Assembly: GCF_023343835.1 (NCBI RefSeq)
Contig: NC_064437.1
Location: 22,481,001 to 22,545,000 of the forward strand
Direction of reading: 5' to 3'
DNA from: Lagopus muta
Taxonomy: Eukaryota > Chordata > Aves > Galliformes > Phasianidae
DNA length: 64,000 nucleotides
The notes under the pieces are model-generated. The model did not search any database. It was given only the letters and a program-made list of their open reading frames with translations, and was not told the DNA's origin. The stretch's first letter is position 1; each line of letters starts with the position of its first letter. Position numbers and translations under genes: made by a program. This document shows positions 10,901-21,387 of the stretch, in pieces.

Positions 10901-13900
10901 TGGGCTGTACGCTCTGGTTGCTCCAGGTTAAATGCAACAGGGATTTTGCAGGGTGGGAATGTTAGCAGGGATGCAGGGTACAGCCATTATCCTTGCCATA
11001 CTAGACATTATCATCAGCCTTGTTGCCTTGATAAATATTTGGTTTTCTCACAGGATGGAAACTACTGACAGAGAACAACCACCTGCTCTATGGAGCCCAG
11101 GAGGACTGATTAAGAAATGCTGCTTCAGATTCCAACTGCTAACAGACAGGGCGGCTCAGAGCCGCTTTCTGTACGTTCCCTCATAATTAGCAGCCTTGGG
11201 AAAAATATACAGAGAGATTTGCTGAAACCCTTGAGTGTCTGGTATAGTTCCTTCCTTGGAGGTCTTAGTGCATCTGCACACCAGGAGACAAGTGACCTTT
11301 CAGTGTGCTGCTTATTCCAGAGCTCGGTACTTTTTATGTCCGTGTAACTGACTGTTTTTGTAGGGAAACATACAAAAGGAGAGATAGTTTACAAGCATCT
11401 GTATTCCAGAGCACCACACTTCATAAAATTGTATTTGCTCAGAGCCAAACAGCTTCAAGCAATGTGACATTTTAGAGTACGGGTTACTTTTTCGCAGAAG
11501 AAATACTTGGATGGGGAGGATCAAAAGGGGAAGGGAAGTTGGCTGGAAGAGAGGGCTGGTGCTCTGTATCTCTGTATCTAAGCAAAGGCTTAAATGCTGA
11601 CCTCTGAAAAGACGGTTTGTCTCCTAATTATTAAGCCCCCCAGTTCCCCTGCTCTGCTCTAGACATGAGCTTTCCATGGCACTGTGTGACAATCCACACT
11701 TGGGGACCACTGCTGGCTTTAGGAAGGGTTCTGGGGTAGAGGGACATTCAGTTTAGCGAGCACCTGCCCTAAGATACACCTTTTGAAGGACATTTGGAAG
11801 CCGATGTCAAGTCCCTTTCCTCACCTCTTCCCAGACCTGTCTGCTGGCATTCATGCTGCTCTGTAGCTCAGCTATCTCAGTCCTGAGCTCGGTTATTGCA
11901 GTGCTGAGCCCAGCTATCACGGTCCTATATCTATATGCACCAACAGGCTCTGCAGGTAGCTCTGAAGCACAAAGCACATACAACTTAGTGAGACCTGCAG
12001 AGGCCCCTCTGTCACCTTTGGAAAATTGCTCTGACAAGCTCTGCCACTTGGATTCTTCTGGGTTGTGAGAACGTTTCAATTCCCAGACTGCAATAAAACA
12101 GCTGCCAAGGATTCCAGCTTCTCAGCATTAACACCGCTGTGAGGGCTGGGGGTGATTGCAGCATTTCAGTAGTACCTGTAGCTGCTGCAATTTCTACCAA
12201 GATGAGGAGGCTGGATCCGATGTGTAGGAAAATCAAGAGGGTGACATAGTATATTTTGCCACTTTGGTCTAAGCAAAAGACATATCCATTACTCCTTCCT
12301 TATGGATTTATGGACAGAGACACACGGATGTTGAGCCAAGTCCTGGCTTGTGAGTGAGTTCCTCAGAATTATAGCTTTAGCCTGAATTTGTAAGTAGCTC
12401 TCCAGAGACAGAATCTGTTGTCAGAATTCGAGAGGAAAATGAATTTGGTCCCTTGATGTCAGGACAACCCAACTTCTTCATATGCATGGCTCTGTAAATC
12501 ACCATGTTTTTTCCTGTAAAAAATTGAGCCAAGAGGCTTTACTGGGAAAGTTCTGTGCCTATTCAATAGCTAACAACATGCTTATACAGGCGTTAATTAG
12601 CCTGTTGAGACAAGTATGATCTCTCTAGCTTAATGAAGATGCAGCCAGTTGGATCATGTAGCTATCAAACTCCACCCTTACATCCACGTGGCTCTTCCAC
12701 AACCTGAACTATGGTCACAGCTGTTTACTTCCTCACTTCCCAGCCACGACCCATTTACACTGCACGTTTTACCTGGCGCTTCCATCCGGAAGGTCCAAGC
12801 CATACTGCATTCTCCTTGTGGGAATGGAAGGTTCCTGCTCTGAGCCCAGCAGCCTGCAGGACAGACATGCAGCAGAATGATGCTTCAGACAGCTGATGGC
12901 ACTGAGCACAGCTGGAGGAACCCTGGCCCTCCTGACAATTGTTTCTCTCCTTGCTCAGACTCTGGTCCCAGCCTTGGAGCGGGTCTCAGGCAGTATAAAC
13001 AGCATGAATCAGACGTAGCCAAATCAGGAGACAGCTCAGCTTTGCAAACAGATGCATGATGGCTGGGTGAACGCCAGGGTGGGCAGCCACACACAGCAGA
13101 CAATGTCTGTGATGCAACGCCTGCCCTGCTGTGAGCAGGGGAGCAGTTGCAAGTCTGCAACTGCAAAAGCCCCATCCCACTGTGGGGCCATTCCATGGCC
13201 CCCTGAGCTCAGCCCCACAGCAGCCCTCACCCTGGCTGGTCCCAGCCTTGGATTTGTCCTGTCAGCCCCACTGCCTGAACCAGGAGGGTGCTTACACAGC
13301 ATCTCACTGCTCCTCTGCAACGCGTGTGTCCCTGCATGTTGCACTTGCTCCAATTTCCCTTTGACATCCCTGAACGTGGAGGAACACACCAGCTAAATAA
13401 ACAGGTTGCTCTGTTCATAAGTGCCTTTTTCACATTGGCTGGCCGACTTTCCAAGCCCTATAAATATCAGATTAGTACCACGTCCTCCAAAAGCCCAAAG
13501 TCAGGCTCTGAGCCAGGCAGCCACAGAGCTGCTCTCCTTTAAAATCCGTAACATAGAAACAACTTATTCCATTAGATCTGAAGTGGGAAAACTGGCTGGA
13601 AAACACAAATACTAATTCTGTCAATTTTATTGTCTTAAATAGGATATTTAATATTTTTAATGGAACATCATTTAATTGCTGCTCTTGGGTACTCTGTAAC
13701 TGTTGGAAACTCTGATCTCAGTGCTTACTTCAATGAAAGATTGCCAACAGACACGAAGGACTCACATTTTAAACTCCTGCGTAGGAGAACAGTTGGGACT
13801 ATTTTGCCCACGTTTCTGTGCTGGCTAGCTCTCATTTCCCAGCTACAGTGTTGAGAAACACGTCAATGATAGCATCTACCATAACTGGACAAGGTGAATT

Positions 13901-14420
13901 TCTGCAGGCTGTTTCCAAGGATGTTCAGTGCAAATCCTATCACATAACCTCCTCAAAAATTCAGACTGCTTCAAGATGATGAGCTGCTGAGACTGTGCAT
14001 CTAGCACAGTGAGCTTCGGGGAAAAAGGTCCCACCCACAGTTGTATCAGAACCCTGAGGCCACTGATGGCCTTGGTCAGCCCCACCTGGGACCCCCCACA
14101 CCTGCTGCCTATGGGCTGGGGCCCCATTTAAGCTCAGCCTTGCGTTTCCTACTTTGCTATAGGTGCAGCCTTGTATCTCTCCCTCTTTCTTGGATAGCTC
14201 GTGGACCTACTTTACAGGTAGATCTGTTTCTGCCTTGTTTGTGGGATGGATCTTGGGTTAATATTGTGGCTTTGTTGCTAGTTTCGTTCTTATCTCTTGC
14301 CCCTCTCTAGCAGTTTGTCCTGACACACACAAACTATTAGAGTCACCAGCTATTGCTGTACTGGTGAAGGAGAAGGTATTGTTTCCCCCCTTGAATTGCA
14401 TGGAGTCAAACTTGAGAAAA

Positions 14421-14445
14421 AAATAATAATAATAATAATAATAAT
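14421..14445 (+). repeat. (AAT)n microsatellite
   Basis: About eight AAT units follow a short A run. Confidence 0.95.
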
Positions 14446-16230
14446 CTATGAAAATCCTAAAACCATTCCTAAAAGCTCTGCATGAGTGGCCAAATTAGGA
14501 AGCCTCATCCAACAAACTCTTCCATGTTTGTGTGCCTATTAAGGTGTGTAAAACTATCATCAGCCTCCTTCAAATAGAATCTTGGAATTTCAAGTAGGAG
14601 TGCATTTTTATTTTTAGTCCTAATACATTTTCTGACCCAAATACATAAATACAAGGAGCAAAAGCACTGTGTTTCAAATTGTTTATGGGATGGCATTACA
14701 TTCCCATTGGACTGCAGTGGTGAGTCAGCACAGCTGTTTAGCTCTTGCTGTTCTCCAAAGGTCTTCTCCAGCATTTGGGTCAGAGTGCACTTGCCAAGGG
14801 TCAGTTGCTTTGGTTTCATGTTTTGAGAGGTTACTTTACATGTTGGTTTCCTGATAGCATGAAGAGCTCTCCACCAGATTGTCCTGTCAGAACAAACCCT
14901 TTACAACAAGCTGTTGCTGTATCCAGGCATTTGAAACTGATGTCTTACCTTCCCAAGATCATGAGATTTATGTTATTCTTCTTTAAAAATATACTGAAGT
15001 TTTTTTTTTTTGTTTGTTTTTTAAGCCTAATTGTCTGCATCATGTTCTGGTTTGGGGATTTACTGTGGAAGCAGAGATTCAGACTGCAGTTTCAAACTTA
15101 TGCGTAATCATAAGGCTGAGAAATTTTCTGGTATGAAAGCTTTTCTTTAAGAAAAGCACTGGATTCTGTGAGATGTAGTGATGCATGGATAGTTAAGTTG
15201 CCTTTATTCTCTTTTTGCTGGTGTTTTTCAGCAAGCCTGGTTCTCCATAGCCCAACATCAGCTGTGTTAGTGCATGAGCTAGTAATGTCTTTTTGCCTTA
15301 GTGTGCAGCTGGGGGTTGTAATAGCAAGACTGGGGTGTCCTGCTGCCTCTGCCCTTGGGGAGCTGCTCATTTCTCTCCTTCCTCAGCTTTTTGCAGAAAG
15401 TTTTTTCTCTAAAACAACTGGCTTTGTTTATGGGCTGCTTGCTCACAGCCTGTTCTCATTTACCAGGTTCCTGGAAGGCCATTACCCACAGGGTTTCCTT
15501 CTCTTTATTTTTCTGCCTGGGTGGCTGTCAACATGGTTAAGGCCTGGAGTGACTTTAAATCCTGATGGAAGCTAAAAAAAGGCTCATGTTCTAGCCAACT
15601 TCACGTGGTCCTGCAAGACCCCAGCCCTCCCCTTGCCATTCCCAGACCTCTTCGCCACTGCTGGTGAGCAGGCTGCTAGCTGGGAAGGAGGGAGCAGTTT
15701 GTTACTTGTTGCTACTGGATACTAAGAGCAGGGTACCAAATTTAACTGCAGTCAGAGGACAGGAAGCAGCACTTTTAAATCAGTCAGGGTACTTAGGCTG
15801 CAGAAAGACCCCTCCAGGGACATGGCTTGGCTTGTTGGTACTGATGGCATGCACTGTGAGAGCTGAGGAGCTGCCAGCACAGGCTTTCTTAAGATCCATG
15901 TAAACAACCCAATTATTACAAATATACAACTACAGCCCGCAGGCACTGATACTCTGCCTAACAGCCCCACCTAATTTTCCCCTCTGGACTACATGCAGCA
16001 CTATAAGCAGTCCTGGCACCTGCTGAAGCGTGTTTCTCTCCCTGAAACCAGACACCAGCAGTGGTTAATTAGCACGTCCCAGATTGGCACAGCTCAATGC
16101 AGCTTCACTGAAGCCCATGAAGTTTCATGGAATTTTTCCTGCCCTGGTTCTGAGTCATTAATAGGTACAGTTCTGACTATTTTTATGCTTTTCAAATTGT
16201 TTTGTTAGATTACAGAAGCAATTATCAGCC

Positions 16231-16233
<3 letters not shown>

Positions 16234-16267
<34 letters not shown>
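16234..16267 (+). repeat. Poly(T) tract, 34 bases
   Basis: An uninterrupted T run about 1 kb beyond the RGS2 polyadenylation signal. No retroelement body is recognised next to it. Confidence 0.95.
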
Positions 16268-16268
<1 letters not shown>

Positions 16269-17204
16269 GTCCTGGTTTGAAGGGAAAAAACTTTGTTACA
16301 GCAAATTATCAGGCTGAGTCTTTTTTTAACTGTGCTTGCTCTATGTGAGTATAACCAAAGTGACCAGCAAGTTTGACTGTAGGAGAGCCAGATCTCACAG
16401 GGCCCTGTTTCTGGGACTATGCTTCTTTCTGTCTAGAGACAGTAGAATGTGTATACTGCTGCAAATCCTGCAGTTTGTATACATATGCATAGAATAGCTG
16501 CTCTTGATATACAGCTGAAATGTAAAATGCTATAGTGAGGCTTTTCTTGATGCTTGGAGAAGTGGATCCCTGGAGAAGTGACTGCTATATGTGAACCAAG
16601 CAGGTAAAGCTGTGATATGAGGAGGATGGGAGAAGTAGCTGGAGCCAGGATGTGAGCAGACCTTGAGTTCAGAGAAATCATGGAAGTAGCAAGCCAGGAT
16701 TCTGTCTGTGGGACTGCTGGAGGTGCTGGTTTTGGACACTGACGAACAGAAAAATCAACCAGCCTTGCAATGTGGATGACCAGACTCCTGCTATGATTTG
16801 CTTGCTCAGCAGGCAGTAAAGTGCTCTATTTGCATGGTTTGCAGCCTGGAAATGAAGCCCTATTTGAAGCAGAGGTCTTGAACAGGAGCAGATGTGCTGC
16901 TGCACTGTAGGTGCCTATATTTCATGGCTGTGAGCTTCAGCAGCAATGCTACACTTTCTGGCTGATCTGAAATGTCCAGCCATACACGCACTTTGCATGT
17001 TGTAGAGATAGTCTACCTCCCTATGAAAACCATCAAAGCTTTCAAGCTCTGAAGGTTTTTATTATGGTAGAAGCACTAACTTGCCTTGTAGATTAAGAAC
17101 TAATAGCTTAATATAGCCCTGTGGAGATGGCGCTTGTAAGAGTGGTTACTGCATGGTACCTCACTGAGATCAGTGCCAGTTGCATGCAAAACAAGCAACA
17201 AAAG

Positions 17205-17985
17205 CAGCTTTGTATCAAAATAGTTTATTAAAAACAGTAAGACTTCACTGAAGCTTGCTGTCTCAAACAGAATTGACATATTGCAGTATTCAACACAATC
17301 ATAATCCATATATAAATATAATACTGTATAGATCCTGTTCACTATGGCTGGGTTTTGCCCTCTGCCCAGCCTCATGCAGCCCTGCTGCCATGCCCAGCCC
17401 TGCAGGCTCAGCTGCATAGCCCATTCCTTCTGGAGCTGAACTGGCTGTCCCCTCCTTGCACAGCAGTGAGGATGGAAGTAGTGCCTGCAAGCCACACACA
17501 AACCCAGTACATCTCTTTGCAGCCTGTGTCAGCTTAAGCAAATGGCGTTGAAACACCAAGGAACTGATGACAGCAGTACTGGTTGATGTTCAGGAAAAAA
17601 ACCCAGAATCTATACATGACTCAAGTTCCCAGCACCGCTCAACTGCACAGTCTTGTGCTTCTGCTTGCAGAAGGGCAGCTCTGTGCTGACCTGGTGCATA
17701 ACACCACGGCTGTGACAAGGAGTGTGTCACACGGCACAGCTCAGTTTGATGCATAGAGGCACCTTTACTGCAGCACTCCAAAAAGAGCATCACCAGCCTG
17801 GTGCACTGCTGCCAGCCACAAATGCCTTCCAACAATGTCCTTTGCCACCAGCTTTGCACCAAGTCAATATCAGTCCTTACGCTGTGGCAAACCAACTGAG
17901 TGCACCCATCTCAGTCTTTCAGGTCAGGATGCTGCCAAGCCAGCTCGGTTCCTTGGTAGCTAAGAGGCATCTCCTTGCTCTGTAT
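17205..17985 (-). other. RGS2: RGS2 3' untranslated region (predicted)
   Basis: This runs from the base after the RGS2 stop codon to about 20 nt past the first good polyadenylation signal in the gene's direction, giving a 3' UTR of roughly 780 nt, a plausible size for this gene. The distal part (about 17220-17340) is AT-rich and contains TATATTTATA at 17311-17320 with one ATTTA pentamer. That element may influence the stability of this immediate-early type mRNA, which is inference. The cleavage point is estimated. Confidence 0.65.
17224..17229 (-). promoter_or_regulatory. RGS2: RGS2 polyadenylation signal AATAAA
   Basis: TTTATT on the plus strand reads AATAAA on the minus strand, about 760 nt past the stop codon. 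Another TTTATT occurs near 17059 and could serve as a distal alternative. Confidence 0.7.
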
Positions 17986-19994
17986 TCATGTCCCCTGGGC
18001 AGCTCTGGTGATGGGAGGCTTCTTGCACAGCTCCTGATAGAACTCTGATTCCAGAAACCGTGGGTATGAATTGTTCTCCATGAGGCTGTAAACTCTTTTC
18101 TGTGCAGCACTGAAGCAGCTGTGTGTGGCTTCCTGGAGGTTCTGTGCTATCATGTTCTTGGTCTGGAAGTCAATGTTTATCTGAAATGCAAAGAAAGGAC
18201 ACTTACTTTCCAAGAACTGAATCCCAACAAGTATAGCACTTCTGAGGAGGATAGGAGAGCTTTTGCTTCGGGGCTAAATTGATGTAGTTTCTTTTAAATT
18301 ATTTATTATGAAAATTTGGAGTAACTCAGGTATGCTGTATTTTGGTGCTAAACCCAAGTGTTACAGGTGTTTGACAAGGCTGAATTTTTTTCCCCTCCAG
18401 CTAAGATGAAAACTGAAACACAGATTGTGCCATTTTCCACCTCGGTGGAAAGAAGGCAGTCAGGGAAATGTTGTGCACAATGCATTTGTGGCATCTGTGT
18501 CTTACAAGTCCAGAGAAATGAAGTGGGGCTAAAGACACACAACAGGGCAATGCTTCTGTGCTTTCCTTACCTCCTTGGGAGCCTCCTTTTCAATGAAGTC
18601 ATTGTAGATCTTCTTTGCCTTCAGTGTCAGCTTCTGAGGGGATTTGGTTTTCTTGAAGTCCTCACATGCCAGCCAGAACTCGATGTTCTCTTCACAGAAC
18701 TCAGACTTCAGAAAAGCTCGGAAAGCAGCAACACCATCTAGGGAAAGGAGAGGGGGGAAAGAAAAGCAAAACCACATCAATTAAGTATTCCAGGCATCTT
18801 GAATTTACCAATTTGTCACATCTGTTCCTAACAAAATATTTTTGCTGTAGTTATGGTCCTTTCTGAAATGTCAAGGCAATAAGAAATCTACATTGCAGTT
18901 TGGCAGGCTTCAAGTCAGCCAATTTTATGTAAACACAAAACTGAAAGCTGCCTCTAGTCACTGTGTACCCTTATACCTGCAGATATGCTACACAAGATCT
19001 CTATATGGGATCGTCCTCATTAACCTTTATGCTGGAGCAAATGCTTCTGACAGCACGACAAACCCCTGGAACACTTTTGCAATGGGAAGGATGACTCAGT
19101 AGTTCAAAGAGGAAATGGCAATATCAGCTCTTAGTCTTTACTGCAGTGCTGTTGAGTGCTTTTCTCCCAGCAAAAATCCTCCCCATTAAAAATAATAATA
19201 ATAAATCAGTGGACTTCTGCATTGCAGAATTGTTCTTGAATTATAAGAATGGATTTGTCTTGTATAAAGAGCACAGCGAAGAACAGTGCTTGGCACTTCT
19301 GGCAAAGTCAGGCTGAATAGGTAAGGTTGAACTACAGAGATTACAGCTGCAATGCTTCATAGTGGGGAGTTTTAATGTTTTAATATTACTTTACAGAGAA
19401 ATGTACAGTGCTGACACGCAGGGAAGCGATTGCTAAACAACACCAGGTTCTCCCCTGTTTTGTTCTTAACCACTACAGCCTGAAGACCAACTTACATTTG
19501 TTAGCCAGCAGTTCATCGAAGGCTTCTGACCACAGCCGGGCTTCCTCAGGGGAAGGTCTGTGTGAGGCAGAGAAAGAGCAGAGAACGTGAGAGCACTGAT
19601 TGAGGTTTGCTGCTTATTTTGTACAGAACTTGAGTTATCTACTGCCACAACTCACCTGAAGTAGGTGTGGTGTTTGCTCGCTTTATTGGACTTCATTTTG
19701 CTAGAGCGGGAAGAATTCTGCAGGAAGTAGCTCAGCTTCTTCTTCCAGTCCTTAATGCTGGAAGAACAAAGACACTCATTTACAACGAAGCCGTCAGCCA
19801 CGGACCTCACCCCGCTACCGAGAGCCGCCCTCGGGGTGCGAGCAGAAGAGAGAAACCCTTCCGTTCGGTACCACTCACATGGTGCGCTTCATCATCCTGC
19901 CCTTGTCCGCCTCCTCCAGCTCCGCGCGCCGCCGGCTGCCCCGCTCCATCCGCCCGCCGTCCTGCGGCAGCGAAACGAACACGGCGCTCTGCAT
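17986..19994 (-). CDS. RGS2: Regulator of G-protein signalling 2 (five coding exons, 213 aa)
   Basis: Minus-strand coding exons: 19879-19994, 19656-19757, 19496-19557, 18571-18737 and 17986-18180. All introns are GT-AG with matching phases (2, 2, 1, 0), and the total is 642 nt with TGA. RGS2 is a GTPase-activating protein preferring Gq-alpha; it ends receptor signalling at the plasma membrane. The N-terminus [19 protein letters not shown] is followed by [19 protein letters not shown] (residues 34-52), the amphipathic membrane-binding helix of the family. The RGS box spans about 85-201, with [17 protein letters not shown] and the C-terminal helix [16 protein letters not shown]. The residues known for Gq selectivity in human RGS2 (Cys106, Asn184, Glu191) are present as Cys108, Asn186 and Glu193. 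Human RGS2 is 211 aa; the chosen start gives the same MQSA beginning. An ATG just upstream of the fourth exon is intronic and not used. The gene looks intact. Only RGS2 fits these features. Confidence 0.97.
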
Positions 19995-20026
19995 CGCCCC
20001 GCTGCCACCCGGCTGCCGCGCGCCCC

Positions 20027-20067
20027 ATATAGAGCCCGCGCCCCGCCCCGCGCACGGCCCCGCCCCG
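20027..20067 (-). promoter_or_regulatory. RGS2: RGS2 core promoter: TATA-like box and GC boxes
   Basis: On the minus strand, CTATATGGGG puts a TATA-like element at 20027-20031, 33-37 nt upstream of the start codon at 19994. Two Sp1-type GC boxes (plus-strand CCCCGCCCCG at 20041-20050 and GCCCCGCCCC at 20057-20066) lie just upstream. If the TATA element sets the start, transcription begins near 20000 and the leader is very short. A start further upstream, using the GC boxes, is also possible. Confidence 0.55.
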
Positions 20068-20096
20068 CATGGCGAGGCGCTTCCACATTGATTTAT

Positions 20097-20230
20097 TCTT
20101 TTTTTTTTTCCCTTCCCACCCCCAGAGCTCCTTTTCGCTTTACTCTTTTCTTCCTCTCCCTGCTTTCTTTTTTTCCCCTCCTCTCTTTTATTTTTAAATA
20201 ACTATTTTCTTTCTTTCTCTTTTAAAAATT
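20097..20230. repeat. Pyrimidine-rich low-complexity stretch
   Basis: The plus strand is almost all C and T, with T runs, between the two CpG-rich blocks upstream of RGS2. It separates the core promoter from the second GC-rich block. Such tracts can adopt unusual DNA structures, but there is no direct evidence here. Confidence 0.7.
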
Positions 20231-20760
20231 GCTTTCCCGCTCTATGTTTAAACCTCTTTCTCTTCGGTTGTTCCCTACACCCCTCCCTAGGCGCCGTCCC
20301 GTTTTGCAGATTTGGGTCTGTAAAGGCCACAGGCTTCCGAGCAGAGAAGAAATGGAGAAAGGTGGGGCCGTTTATTTAAAAAACAGAAACAAACCAACAA
20401 CAACCCGAAGTGACCATAAATTTGAGCACGCCGTTTTCCTGCCGCCCGCCGTTCCCCCTGCCGACCCGCCGCACCGCGCAGCTCGGCTGCTCCCCGTGGT
20501 GCTGCCCCCTACCGGCCGCTCGCGTCACGACAGTTTGGGCGCGGAGCTCCTAACAGACACCCTCGCTTCTTTGTATGAGCCTGTGCCTGGCTCCCACAGC
20601 ACCGCCTGCAGCGCAGTGCAACATCCCCTCCGCAGCCTTGTGCCTTAGGTGCGTCTTGCCTTAGGTGAAAATGAGCTCTATTTAATATTTGAAAGCGTGT
20701 GCTGCCTGTTGCTTACCGGAGCATCCCAGGTGGGAGCTTGCCAAGGAGAAGCGTGTGTGA

Positions 20761-20985
20761 GGATGAGAAGGAATGGCCTCGTGTTGCTGCAGGGGAGGTC
20801 CAGGTTAGGTATTAGGAGAAGTTTATTCTACAACAGAGCGGTGATGTAGTGGCAAAGGCTGCCCAGGGAGGTGGGGAGGTCATCATCCCTGGACCTGTTC
20901 CAGAATTGGAGAGTTATGGCACCGAGAGAACATGGGCTGGAGTTGGACTTGGAGAGGTCTTTCCAACCTTAGTGGTTCTAAGGTG
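20761..20985 (+). mobile_element. CR1 LINE 3' end, diverged
   Basis: CR1 landmarks are present in order: GGAATGGCCTCGTG, GGGGAGGTCCAGGTTAG, AAAGGCTGCCCAGGGAGGTG, then GAGGTCTTTCCAACCTTAG. The final terminal repeat is degraded. It lies about 0.8 kb upstream of the RGS2 start codon. Boundaries are approximate. Confidence 0.85.
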
Positions 20986-21061
20986 ACTTTTGTTATGCCT
21001 TTAAACAATGGGGGAAAAAAATAGCATTATGGGTTAAAATATCAGAAAAACACTGAATACA

Positions 21062-21182
21062 TCCCTGGAGGCATTCAAGGCCAGGCTGGATGTGGCTTTG
21101 GGCAGCCTGGTCTGGTGGCTGGTCACCCTGCACATAGCAGGGGGTTGAAACTAGATGATCACTGTGATCCTTTTCAACCCCA
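21062..21182 (+). mobile_element. CR1 LINE 3' fragment
   Basis: This is a short CR1 tail starting at CCTGGAGGCATTCAAGGCC and continuing through GCAGCCTGGTCTGG and GTTGAAACTAGATGATCAC to TCCTTTTCAACCCC. It belongs to the same subfamily type as the copy at 6470 but is shorter, and it lacks the ATTCTATGAT repeat. It lies 80 bp from the preceding CR1, in the same orientation. Confidence 0.88.
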
Positions 21183-21343
21183 TGAATATGGAATTGTGAG
21201 GTGAGATGGCCCGATAGAATGTACGTGCTATAACATCTTGTTTAAAAAAAAAATACTTAGATTGAATTTTATTGTCTGCAATAATATTTATTTTAAGTTT
21301 ACATTTTTATTACACTTCTAAAGCAAGGCTATTATTCATGTTG

Positions 21344-21345
<2 letters not shown>

Positions 21346-21387
<42 letters not shown>
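21346..21387 (+). repeat. Poly(T) tract, 42 bases
   Basis: This is the longest homopolymer in the window. Read on the minus strand it is an A42 tract just after an inverted repeat (21394-21402 with 21410-21418). Confidence 0.95.

Larger units (their letters stand above)
6703..17200. other. Intergenic DNA downstream of RGS2
   Basis: No gene is recognised. It contains the GAAA-repeat motif at 7874, a (AAT)n repeat at 14421, a T34 tract at 16234, a telomere-like double repeat at about 9597-9609 (GGGTTAGGGTTAG) and GC-richer patches at 10.4-10.6 kb and 12.9-13.4 kb, where several frames are open at once on both strands, a composition effect. A possible old LTR-like segment at 14.0-14.3 kb is discussed as a finding. 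Confidence 0.55.
19860..20545. other. CpG-rich island over RGS2 exon 1 and promoter
   Basis: CpG density is far above the rest of the window in 19860-20075 (exon 1 and core promoter) and again in 20440-20545, separated by a T-rich pyrimidine stretch at 20097-20225. The second block has a CGTCA half cAMP-response element at 20523-20527. Long open frames crossing the island (19755-20201 and 20229-20648 plus strand, 19807-20088 minus strand) reflect absence of stop codons in GC-rich DNA and are not taken as genes. Confidence 0.75.

Noticed and set aside
12885-13542. Cluster of overlapping open frames on both strands
   Set aside because: A GC-richer patch leaves many frames open at once, and no frame shows a domain or splice-bounded exons.
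18738-18780. Upstream ATG in the frame of RGS2 exon 4
   Set aside because: It is in the intron, before the CTTTCCCTAG acceptor; splicing from exon 3 gives the conserved NKYGVAAFR join instead.
19755-20648. Long plus- and minus-strand open frames across the RGS2 promoter (up to 148 codons)
   Set aside because: They lie in a CpG island and T/C-rich stretch where stop codons are rare, overlap each other on both strands, and give low-complexity Pro/Arg/Ala or Phe/Ser peptides.
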